DNA of 11,739 nucleotides from Paraktedonobacter sp039923935 (lineage in GTDB: Bacteria; Chloroflexota; Ktedonobacteria; Ktedonobacterales; Ktedonobacteraceae). The notes beneath the pieces were generated by a model, which had not been told where the DNA came from, ran no database searches, and saw only the letters and a list, made by a program, of their open reading frames with translations. Made by a program: the position numbers and the translations under genes. Shown piece after piece: positions 5,566 to 11,739 of the stretch. Where the stretch lies: positions 1 to 11,739 of the forward strand of contig JBDTBU010000299.1 in the NCBI GenBank assembly GCA_039923935.1, in the 5' to 3' direction. Numbering within the stretch: the first letter of the stretch is position 1; each line of letters begins with the position of its first letter.

Positions 5566-8500
5566 ACAAAGCCCCAGTACTTGGCTCGCTTAAGTTTCTG
5601 ACCGGTCCACTGGCGGGCACTACACTGCCCATCAGTAAGCCGATTACGACGCTTGGCCGGGACGAGACAAGCAACGATATCGTCATCTCCGATCCAGGAG
5701 TTTCGCGCCATCACGCACGTATCGTCCAGAACGGCGCACAGTGGAACATTGAGAAGCTTGCGCCGCAAAATACGATGACCGTCAATTCACGCGATGCGCA
5801 GCAAGGCTCTCTTTCGGATCGCGATACGATTGGCCTGGGTACAGGCACGACGTTCATCTTTCAAGCGCTGGCCCAGGTGGCGCCGTATGCGCAGCCAGTC
5901 AGTGTTTCCGCGCCGTCATACCCCAATCAGCCAGCGCCCCAGGCTGGCGTTTCGTCGCCAGCCTGGGCGAACCAGCAATCTGTGCCCTACACGCCGCCTC
6001 TACTAACACCGCAACCACCTCCGTATCAAGATGGTGGCACACAGCGTGTGCAGCCGCCTGGTATGGGCGGGCCGGCCTCTGGTGGAGCACCTATGGGCGT
6101 GCCCTCGCTTGAGATCAGCAGCAATGTGCACGCGGAGAAACAAACATTCCCGCTCACCAAGCAGGTCATCAACATTGGACGCGAACCATCCAATGATATT
6201 GTCATTAATGAACTGGTGATTTCCGGCCACCACGCGCAAATCGTGCAAGAGGGCAATCAATTTGTGCTGGTTCACCCGCACCCCAACGCACGCAACCAGC
6301 AGACCAAGAACGGTCTGCTCTACCAGGGGCAGCACATTCTGGGCAACCAACCATTCCGCAAGCCACTGGTGCGCGGCGATATCTTTCGTATTGGTGACGA
6401 ACATGGGACGCTCATCACGCTCACCTTCAACGACGGCAGCGGCGCAACTCAGGAAGTGCTGCCCCAAATTCGTCCGATTCCCTTGGGTGCACCAGTTATC
6501 ACGCTAGGTCGCCTGCCCGACAATACTGTCGTGCTTAATCATCCACAGGTTTCTGGTCAGCACGCCCGCATGGAGCGTGTGGGGAACAGCTATCGCATTG
6601 TTGACCTTAGCAGCACCAACCATGTCTACGTGAACGCGAAGCGCGTGAGTACACACACTCTCAAGGCCGGCGATGAGATCCGCATTGGCCCATTCAAGCT
6701 GGCCTTTACCGGTACCGAACTGACCCAGCACGATGAGAGCAATGGTATCCGCATCGATGCTCTCAATCTGCGCAAAGTTGGCAACAATAAGACTGTGCTG
6801 ATCAATGATATCTCTATCGCCATCCCGCCGCGCAAGTTTGTGGCCCTGGTAGGTGGCTCTGGCGCAGGAAAATCGACGCTGATGGATGCTTTGAACGGTC
6901 TGCGTCCAGCGCAAACGGGAACGGTGCTTTTTAACGGCAAAGACTATTATCGCCACTTGGCAGCCTTCAGCACCCAGATTGGCTATGTGCCACAGGACGA
7001 TATTATTCACCGCGACCTGAGCGTCGAAAGCGTGCTCTACTACGCCGCGAAGCTACGCCTGCCCAGCGATATGACGAGGGGGCAGATCAAGGGGCGTATC
7101 GATGAGGTGTTGGAAGATGTCGATATGAAACATCGCCGCCACCTATTGGTCAGCAAGCTCTCCGGCGGTCAGCGCAAACGCGTCTCTATCGCGCTTGAAC
7201 TACTTGCCAACCCCAGCGTCTTCTTCCTGGATGAGCCGACTTCGGGTCTCGATCCAGGCCTGGACCGCAAGATGATGACTCTGCTGCGCAATCTCGCGGA
7301 CAAGGGCCACACCATCATCCTGGTGACACACGCCACCAATAATATCAACTCCTGCGATTACATTTGTTTCCTATCGCAAGGTGGTCACTTGGCGTACTTT
7401 GGTCCGCCCAACGAGGCCAAAACCTATTTCGGCAAAACTGACTTTGCCGAAATTTATAGCGCTCTGGAACCAAGTGAGGAGAATCCCAACATTCCAGCCG
7501 AGGCTGAAGCGCGTTTTAAAGCCTCGCCTGAATACCAGCGCTACGTTGTCACGCCCATCAACCAGGGTCCAGCCGGTGCCGGACATACTGCGTCCGCCCA
7601 ACCAGCCCATGACGTTGTGCCGCCCAAGCGTGGTGCCCCACTAAAGCAGTTCAGTATTCTCTGTAGGCGCTATATCAAGCTGCTTTTGAATGACCGTGGC
7701 AACCTGCTGATCCTGTTGTTGCAGGCTCCGATTATCGCCGTGATTCTCTACTTCCTGACGGCTGGCGCGACTTTCTCTCCAACCAGCGTGGTCAACTGTC
7801 CACAGTCCACCTACCAGTCTGCGGGCATACCTAGAACCGTGTTGGCGAATGGGGGCGGGGACGACTGCCAGAACGTTCTGAACTTCCTGAATAATCCTGA
7901 CAATCCCGCTGCGCAGGCGTTGCTACACCAGAATGGTGGGGATAAAGAGGCGGCGCTCCAGGAGTTTATCCAGCCTAACTCCGGTGGCGATGCGCAGAAG
8001 ATTCTCTTCATCATGGCCTTTGCGGCAGTCATGTTTGGTTGTATCAATGGTGCCCGCGAGATTGTCAAAGAAGAGCCAATCTACCGGCGTGAGCGGGCGG
8101 TTAATCTGGGTATCGCGCCTTATCTCTTCTCCAAGATTGGTGTACTCGGCGTCCTCTGTTTCGTCCAGAGCCTTATTCTGGTGATTATTGTCAACCAGAA
8201 AGCGCCATTCTCACAACCGGGCATCCTTTTGCCATCGGCGTTCGTTGAGATTTACATTTCGATGTTCCTCACGTCTATCGCTGGACTAATGATGGGCTTG
8301 ACGGTTTCGGCTCTGGCACCCAACAATGACCGGGCCACCAGCTTTATTCCTATCATCCTGATCCCACAGGTCATCTTCTCAGGGATCATCTTCTCGCTGG
8401 ATAATCCGCCAATGCAGTTTTTGGGCATATTCTTTGCGGCTCGCTGGGCTATGGCAGCTATGGGTTCGACAGTTGGCCTGCACAGCCAGTTCGTTCTGCC

Positions 8501-8684
8501 TGGACCGAACAACACCACAATCACATTTGGCGAGGATTTCTCGTATCAAGGGAAGCTTTTCTCAACGCATATGAATTCCGCTGCCGGGCATCTTCTGCTC
8601 TGCTGGTTTGCACTCATCCTGATGAGTGCCTTGCTTGGTCTAGCTACTGCGTACTTCTTGAAGCGCAAAGATGTGCGCAAGTAA
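5553..8684 (+). CDS. triple-FHA-domain ABC exporter (ABCG-type ATPase fused to ABC-2 permease)
   Basis: A 1043-residue fusion. Three forkhead-associated domains, which bind phosphothreonine, carry their cores at 34-58 (LGRDETSNDIV, SRHHA), 208-230 (IGREPSNDIV, SGHHA) and 318-340 (LGRLPDNTVV, SGQHA); a Pro/Gln-rich linker (110-183) follows the first. The ATPase has Walker A GGSGAGKST (434-442), Q-loop Gln481, signature LSGGQ (536-540), Walker B FFLDEP (557-562) and H-loop His593. About six membrane helices follow (716-736, 813-833, 858-881, 895-920, 931-948, 1012-1036). A large external loop after the first holds Cys749 and Cys772. The closest known architecture is mycobacterial Rv1747, a two-FHA exporter controlled by the kinase PknF. 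Phosphorylation control is inferred; no kinase is in the window. As a half-transporter it should dimerise. AGGAG lies 6 bases before the ATG. Confidence 0.95.
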   Translation: MDVVNKAPVLGSLKFLTGPLAGTTLPISKPITTLGRDETSNDIVISDPGVSRHHARIVQNGAQWNIEKLAPQNTMTVNSRDAQQGSLSDRDTIGLGTGTTFIFQALAQVAPYAQPVSVSAPSYPNQPAPQAGVSSPAWANQQSVPYTPPLLTPQPPPYQDGGTQRVQPPGMGGPASGGAPMGVPSLEISSNVHAEKQTFPLTKQVINIGREPSNDIVINELVISGHHAQIVQEGNQFVLVHPHPNARNQQTKNGLLYQGQHILGNQPFRKPLVRGDIFRIGDEHGTLITLTFNDGSGATQEVLPQIRPIPLGAPVITLGRLPDNTVVLNHPQVSGQHARMERVGNSYRIVDLSSTNHVYVNAKRVSTHTLKAGDEIRIGPFKLAFTGTELTQHDESNGIRIDALNLRKVGNNKTVLINDISIAIPPRKFVALVGGSGAGKSTLMDALNGLRPAQTGTVLFNGKDYYRHLAAFSTQIGYVPQDDIIHRDLSVESVLYYAAKLRLPSDMTRGQIKGRIDEVLEDVDMKHRRHLLVSKLSGGQRKRVSIALELLANPSVFFLDEPTSGLDPGLDRKMMTLLRNLADKGHTIILVTHATNNINSCDYICFLSQGGHLAYFGPPNEAKTYFGKTDFAEIYSALEPSEENPNIPAEAEARFKASPEYQRYVVTPINQGPAGAGHTASAQPAHDVVPPKRGAPLKQFSILCRRYIKLLLNDRGNLLILLLQAPIIAVILYFLTAGATFSPTSVVNCPQSTYQSAGIPRTVLANGGGDDCQNVLNFLNNPDNPAAQALLHQNGGDKEAALQEFIQPNSGGDAQKILFIMAFAAVMFGCINGAREIVKEEPIYRRERAVNLGIAPYLFSKIGVLGVLCFVQSLILVIIVNQKAPFSQPGILLPSAFVEIYISMFLTSIAGLMMGLTVSALAPNNDRATSFIPIILIPQVIFSGIIFSLDNPPMQFLGIFFAARWAMAAMGSTVGLHSQFVLPGPNNTTITFGEDFSYQGKLFSTHMNSAAGHLLLCWFALILMSALLGLATAYFLKRKDVRK

Positions 8685-8712
8685 TGTGAATGTAGTGTAT
8701 CAAGGGTAATAC

Positions 8713-8767
8713 AAGAGGGATGGTGTGCTACACGCAATGAAATTGCGTGTAGCACACCATCCCTCTT
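8713..8767 (+). terminator. 26-bp perfect hairpin terminator after the FHA-ABC gene
   Basis: Arms 8713-8738 and 8742-8767 are perfectly complementary over 26 bp with a three-base loop. The 3' arm ends CCCTCTTTT and runs into the T tract. It begins 28 bases after the stop, separating the exporter from the protease gene, which has its own promoter. Confidence 0.85.
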
Positions 8768-8837
8768 TTCGTATCCTGATGTTGCACAGTTTAGAGCGCA
8801 GGTAGGCAAAATAACGTATGAATAGGTAGACATATTA

Positions 8838-8846
8838 TGTTATAAT
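8838..8846 (+). promoter_or_regulatory. extended -10 promoter of the CPBP protease gene
   Basis: TGTTATAAT is a perfect extended -10 (TGn plus TATAAT). No clear -35 is seen 17 bp upstream, which is usual for extended -10 promoters. The predicted start is near 8853, about 57 bases before the ATG. Confidence 0.5.
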
Positions 8847-8909
8847 GAAACCCAGCCATAAAAATAACGTGAATAATCTCATATGTCGTAGGAAGGATGG
8901 AAGATAACC

Positions 8910-10001
8910 ATGCAAGACCCCTTCATACATGCCCCATCTGACTCACCTGCTAGCCAGAACGTTTCTGGCCGACTCACTAGCTTAAAACGTCTGATAGGCC
9001 GCCACCCCTACTTGAGCGCCCTGACAATTTTCTGCTACTTTCAACTCGTTTTTTTGCTGCTACACTTTTTTGTGCCATTATTGATCGCGCCTCTCCATTT
9101 GTCCTTTTTGCCGCGTACACTGCTTGGCGAGGTGCTACTTGCTTTGGTTGTGGCCGTGCCAATTGTGGTGCTTGGCTGGTGGGCGCAGACAGGCTTTACG
9201 CGTGGCATCAACGGGCGCGGACTGGTGGTCTGTATCATGCCGATAGTGCTGATTGTCCTGCCTGTGTTATGTGGTTTGCCTGCCCTTGCTGGCAGTGCCT
9301 CTATCTCCATGCTTGTTATAACTGCGATACTCGTGTTACTGATCGGGTTTGCTGAAGAGGGCTTATGCCGTGGATTGTTGCTGCGCAGTCTGTTGCCGGG
9401 TGGAATCTGGACCTCTGTGCTGCTTTCCTCTGTGTTGTTTGCGGGTATGCATCTCTTTAATCTTTTATCGGGTTTCTCATGGAGCTATGTTGCGGGACAA
9501 CTGTTGATTGCCTTTGGATCGGGAGTTCTCTTTGCGGCTGTTCGGTTGCGTACGCGCTCGATTTGGCCAAGTCTTTTGTTACATGCAGCCCACGATTTTC
9601 CTGGCCTCTTGCTGCTGACAATTAACCCAAAGCTCGCGCTCTCCGCCCCCTTAAATCTCGTATTAATCGTCAACGGTGCTTTTTGTGCATTCTTTATTCT
9701 GAATGCCATCGTTCTGCTGCGCCCCACGCAGTTGCGTATGTTGCGTATTGATTATGGGCTGGTACCAGCACCGACCACGCCGCCTACTGGCATGTCGTAT
9801 CAACTGCCACCTTATCCTGGTTATGTTATCAGGCCGCAGTCCTATCCGTCAAATACACCTTATCCACCAACCACCTATCCTGGTTATCCTGGCCAGCCAC
9901 CAACATCGGCCTATCCACCGCCACCTTCAGAGTATATACAGCCGCCAATGGTCTGGCCGCACCCCTATTCAGGCGATGGAAGCCAACCACCATTGTTGTG
10001 A
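8910..10001 (+). CDS. CPBP (CAAX/Abi) intramembrane protease with Pro/Tyr-rich tail
   Basis: A 363-residue polytopic membrane protein with the CPBP/Abi family motifs: EEGLCR (149-154, motif EExxxR), FAGMH (177-181, FxxxH) and HAAHD (225-229, third metal or active-site motif). About eight hydrophobic helices lie between residues 34 and 270. Relatives are intramembrane glutamate-type proteases, known from CAAX processing in eukaryotes and, in bacteria, linked to bacteriocin maturation, immunity and sigma-factor control; the substrate here is unknown. From about residue 285 to the end is a disordered tail of Pro and Tyr in units such as PYPGY and TTYPGYPG, beyond the normal family length. A GGAAG lies 6 bases before the ATG, and a GGAAGGA further up. 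Its promoter is separate from the exporter upstream. Confidence 0.9.
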   Translation: MQDPFIHAPSDSPASQNVSGRLTSLKRLIGRHPYLSALTIFCYFQLVFLLLHFFVPLLIAPLHLSFLPRTLLGEVLLALVVAVPIVVLGWWAQTGFTRGINGRGLVVCIMPIVLIVLPVLCGLPALAGSASISMLVITAILVLLIGFAEEGLCRGLLLRSLLPGGIWTSVLLSSVLFAGMHLFNLLSGFSWSYVAGQLLIAFGSGVLFAAVRLRTRSIWPSLLLHAAHDFPGLLLLTINPKLALSAPLNLVLIVNGAFCAFFILNAIVLLRPTQLRMLRIDYGLVPAPTTPPTGMSYQLPPYPGYVIRPQSYPSNTPYPPTTYPGYPGQPPTSAYPPPPSEYIQPPMVWPHPYSGDGSQPPLL

Positions 10002-10024
10002 GATGCCACCATCCTTGCTATAAT
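9996..10024 (+). promoter_or_regulatory. promoter of the two-helix membrane protein gene
   Basis: TTGTGA (9996-10001) and TATAAT (10019-10024) are 17 bp apart, and the -10 is extended by TGC (10016-10018). The -35 overlaps the last codon and stop of the protease gene. The predicted start is near 10031, about 45 bases before the ATG. Confidence 0.65.
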
Positions 10025-10075
10025 TGTACTGTATAAGCTGTTAATAATCGTCGATTGTAACAAAGGATAGAGAAA

Positions 10076-10474
10076 ATGAAAGACTTACTTTTAACCGCTC
10101 TCAAAACGAAACGGCTGGGGCGTTTGTGCAAGGTTGGTGCTTGGAGTATCCTCGGTATAGGGATACTCCAAGCTGCACTGAACATTGTGTATGCATGGAA
10201 TGAGTACAGACAAATACAGGTGCAATTGGCAGCAGAAAATGGGCAAAATATTACTTTTGGGCAAAATACTATTTTCGGTCCAAGCCCCTTTACCTTGTTT
10301 TCTAACCTAGCTGGTGCCTGCCAGGGAGTTATACTCCCTATTTTCCTCTTTGTCGTACTGTATATTGGTGGAACAATTTTTAGCACGCTGGCAGCATCAA
10401 CTGCACCGACCCGCGATGACACTGAGGATATCGTGTATGAGTCGCTACAGGAGACGGTCAAAGTGCGCATGTGA
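10076..10474 (+). CDS. small two-helix membrane protein, unrecognised
   Basis: A 132-residue protein not recognised as any family. It has a basic N-terminus (KTKRLGRLCK), a first membrane helix at about 20-40, an external loop of about 40 residues, a second helix at about 84-105 and a cytoplasmic acidic tail (TRDDTEDIVYE) ending in a basic pair. By the positive-inside rule both ends are in the cytoplasm. The loop contains a six-residue duplication, GQNITF then GQNTIF (56-67). The ATG has AAAGGA 8 bases upstream. It follows the protease gene by 74 bp with a good promoter of its own, so it can be made independently. The gene call is supported by its start signals and clear topology. Confidence 0.75.
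   Translation: MKDLLLTALKTKRLGRLCKVGAWSILGIGILQAALNIVYAWNEYRQIQVQLAAENGQNITFGQNTIFGPSPFTLFSNLAGACQGVILPIFLFVVLYIGGTIFSTLAASTAPTRDDTEDIVYESLQETVKVRM
10139..10173 (+). repeat. 13-bp perfect inverted repeat inside the two-helix gene
   Basis: GCTTGGAGTATCC (10139-10151) and GGATACTCCAAGC (10161-10173) are exact complements around a nine-base loop. They encode part of the first membrane helix (AWSILGIGILQA, residues 22-33). The mRNA would form a strong hairpin about 65 bases into the coding region. Confidence 0.7.
10241..10276 (+). repeat. 18-bp tandem duplication inside the two-helix gene
   Basis: Two adjacent 18-base units, 10241-10258 and 10259-10276, match at 15 of 18 positions and share GGGCAAAATA. 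Each is six codons in frame, and they lie in the external loop of the protein. Confidence 0.7.
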
Positions 10475-10542
10475 GCGAGTAATAAGAGAAACCCTGGCTT
10501 TCTCACTGTCGATCTGGTATGCTAGAGCTAGCAAAAACATAT
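10475..10542. other. convergent gap with two small inverted repeats
   Basis: GAGAAA/TTTCTC (10486-10491 and 10499-10504) and TGCTAG/CTAGCA (10520-10525 and 10528-10533) are short stems between the plus-strand two-helix gene and the minus-strand LuxR remnant. Neither has a T run on the correct side, so a terminator role is only possible. Confidence 0.25.
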
Positions 10543-10740
10543 CTATACCAATTTCTGCTCAACTGCGATTCGCGTAGCGCCACTACGCGAAGAGACACCA
10601 AGCTTGGCATAGATCGAGCGCAAGTGTGTGTTGATAGTGCGGGGACTCACAACGAGCAGCGTAGCGATGCGTGCATCGGCGTGCCCCTCAGCTAAAGAGT
10701 GGATTTTTCGACAGTGACTCTGCAATCCACATATATAACC
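10543..10740 (-). pseudogene. remnant of a LuxR-family regulator (C-terminal HTH only)
   Basis: The translated stretch LAEGHADARIATLLVVSPRT followed by INTHLRSIYAKLGVSSRSGA and TRIAVEQKLV is the complete LuxR/GerE helix-turn-helix with its natural end, as in the large ATPase-linked or response-regulator proteins of Ktedonobacteria. The conserved LTPREREVL stretch that should precede it is missing: only a poorly matching QSHCRKIHS is present, and the frame then meets the stop codon of the ABC-F gene at 10741-10743. No receiver, sensor or ATPase domain exists. A TTG at 10725 could open a 60-residue frame, but no ribosome-binding site precedes it. The best reading is a 5'-deleted gene left behind the ABC-F gene; a small expressed DNA-binding protein is less likely. 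Confidence 0.62.
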
Positions 10741-11739
10741 TTAGCTTGACCGCACGAGTTGCCCAGCAGCTATTTCCCAAACCTCGCCCTTGAAACGCTG
10801 AATGAACCAACGGTCATGCGAGGTAACGATCACGGGACCGGGAAAGGCGCGGATGGCGGACTCAAACGCCTCTAGTACATCAAGGCTGATGTAGTTCGTG
10901 GGTTCATCGAGGAGCAGGAGGTTGGGATTGGCGGCCATCAGGCAGGCGATTTCGAGCTTGCGTTGTTGTCCAACGCTAAGCTGCCCAACCTGTTTCGTGA
11001 TATCTTCTTGCCGGAATAAACCGTAGTTGAGCAATTGAGCGATAAAATCTTCATCATACCCTTCATGGCCGTAGCGATACGTCTCGATGACGGTTTTGTG
11101 CACATCAAGGAAGATAGGCTCTTGTGGTAGATAACCAATACGTGCCTCTGCACTGACCTGGACAGCGCCGTCAGTTGGCTTTTCGAGACCTAATATAAGC
11201 TTGAGCAGGGTCGTTTTCCCCGCACCATTGGGTCCGATTAACAAAATGCGCGAGTCCGCTGAAACTGTCAGATTCAGATCATTGAACAAACAGCGTTCAC
11301 CTCTGTTTTTGGTCAGGTGAGCAATAGTGAGCATGACGGCGTTGGCTTGTGCTGGTTCTGTTGAGAAGTGAGTGCTGATAGACAACAATTTGGGCGGTTG
11401 AGGAATGAGATCGGCCTCTATCCCTGCAAGCTGTGTCTGGGCTGAGCGAATATGGCTGGCAACGGCATTCTGCTTGCTTTGGAAAGAGTAGCCATAGCGA
11501 TGATATCCATCTTTGTCGTTGGAAGCACGCTGAACATGTTGAGCTTTCCCTGTCACACGCACGTATTTGCGCAGTTCTGCCAATTCTTCTTGTTGATGCT
11601 CATAATCCTGCTCCCATTGTTTACGCTCGGCAACTTTCGCTGCACTATACACATCGTAATTACCAGTATAGGATGTCAAGCGATGCTCATGTTCGTTGAT
11701 TTCAAAGATCCGAGAGACTGTGCGATTGAGAAATTGACG
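10741..11739 (-). CDS. ABC-F family ATPase, ribosome-acting type (partial)
   Basis: The C-terminal 332 residues of a soluble two-cassette ABC protein whose 5' end lies beyond the right edge; the frame is open to the last base, so no start codon is visible. The visible part begins with the end of the first cassette, just after its SHDR motif (RQFLNRTVSRIFEI), then YTGNYDVYSAAK and a charged helical linker (about 30-95), the segment that in ABC-F proteins reaches the ribosomal peptidyl-transferase region. The second cassette has Walker A GPNGAGKTT (169-177), a signature in the form LSVGQ (254-258), Walker B LLLLDEP (274-280) and H-loop SHDRWF. There are no membrane segments. ABC-F proteins act on translating ribosomes, some giving resistance to ribosome-targeting antibiotics; which subtype this is cannot be told here. 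It ends 15 bases before the first possible start of the LuxR remnant. Confidence 0.93.
   Translation of the reverse strand, partial: RQFLNRTVSRIFEINEHEHRLTSYTGNYDVYSAAKVAERKQWEQDYEHQQEELAELRKYVRVTGKAQHVQRASNDKDGYHRYGYSFQSKQNAVASHIRSAQTQLAGIEADLIPQPPKLLSISTHFSTEPAQANAVMLTIAHLTKNRGERCLFNDLNLTVSADSRILLIGPNGAGKTTLLKLILGLEKPTDGAVQVSAEARIGYLPQEPIFLDVHKTVIETYRYGHEGYDEDFIAQLLNYGLFRQEDITKQVGQLSVGQQRKLEIACLMAANPNLLLLDEPTNYISLDVLEAFESAIRAFPGPVIVTSHDRWFIQRFKGEVWEIAAGQLVRSS

Noticed and set aside
10018..10506. Minus-strand open frame of 162 codons opposite the two-helix protein gene
   Set aside because: The plus-strand gene has a promoter, a good ribosome-binding site and clear membrane topology; this frame is its shadow.
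10569..10591. 9-bp perfect inverted repeat TTCGCGTAG/CTACGCGAA in the LuxR remnant
   Set aside because: It falls on codons for the conserved SSRSGATR stretch and is probably a codon-choice coincidence without regulatory meaning.
11677..11679. Start of the ABC-F protein at the TTG at 11677-11679
   Set aside because: The frame is open upstream to the window edge and translates into conserved ABC-F sequence (FLNRTVSRIFEI), so this TTG is internal.

Overview
The window looks like chromosomal DNA of a Chloroflexota bacterium, most likely class Ktedonobacteria. This rests on the gene mix: several forkhead-associated (FHA) domains fused to an ABC exporter, LppX/LprAFG-type lipoproteins, a DUF4097-type surface protein, and a LuxR helix-turn-helix remnant ending in the form common in that group. 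No 16S rRNA or other phylogenetic marker is present, so the assignment is an inference. No tRNA, rRNA, CRISPR array, insertion sequence or phage gene was found.

Layout, left to right. A metallo-beta-lactamase-fold hydrolase (minus strand) runs off the left edge. Divergent from it is a small orphan HicB-family protein, closed by a hairpin with a TTCG loop. Next come two co-directional genes 20 bp apart: a lipoprotein and a single-pass membrane protein with a long disordered N-terminal part and an external beta-rich DUF4097-like domain. They converge, across a palindromic hairpin, on a second lipoprotein of the same general type. Upstream of that lies a separate minus-strand gene for a 64-residue excisionase/MerR-type helix-turn-helix protein with a 22-bp perfect terminator hairpin.

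After a roughly 500-bp gene-free stretch with short inverted repeats, a good promoter and a possible 35-codon upstream reading frame, the largest gene encodes a 1043-residue protein: three FHA domains, an ABCG-type ATPase and an ABC-2 membrane domain. It ends in a 26-bp perfect terminator hairpin. A CPBP (CAAX/Abi) intramembrane protease with a Pro/Tyr-rich tail follows from its own promoter, then an unrecognised two-helix membrane protein from another.

The right end is on the minus strand: an ABC-F ATPase that runs off the right edge and, right behind its stop codon, a LuxR-type DNA-binding remnant without the rest of its protein.

The centre is dominated by envelope proteins: two lipoproteins, a surface-exposed anchored protein, an exporter with phosphothreonine-sensing modules, an intramembrane protease and a small membrane protein. 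A shared pathway is possible, but each unit appears to have its own promoter and terminator, so operon logic does not prove it. The strongest candidates for something little described are the triple-FHA exporter with its leader, and the lipoprotein/DUF4097 pair facing a second lipoprotein.
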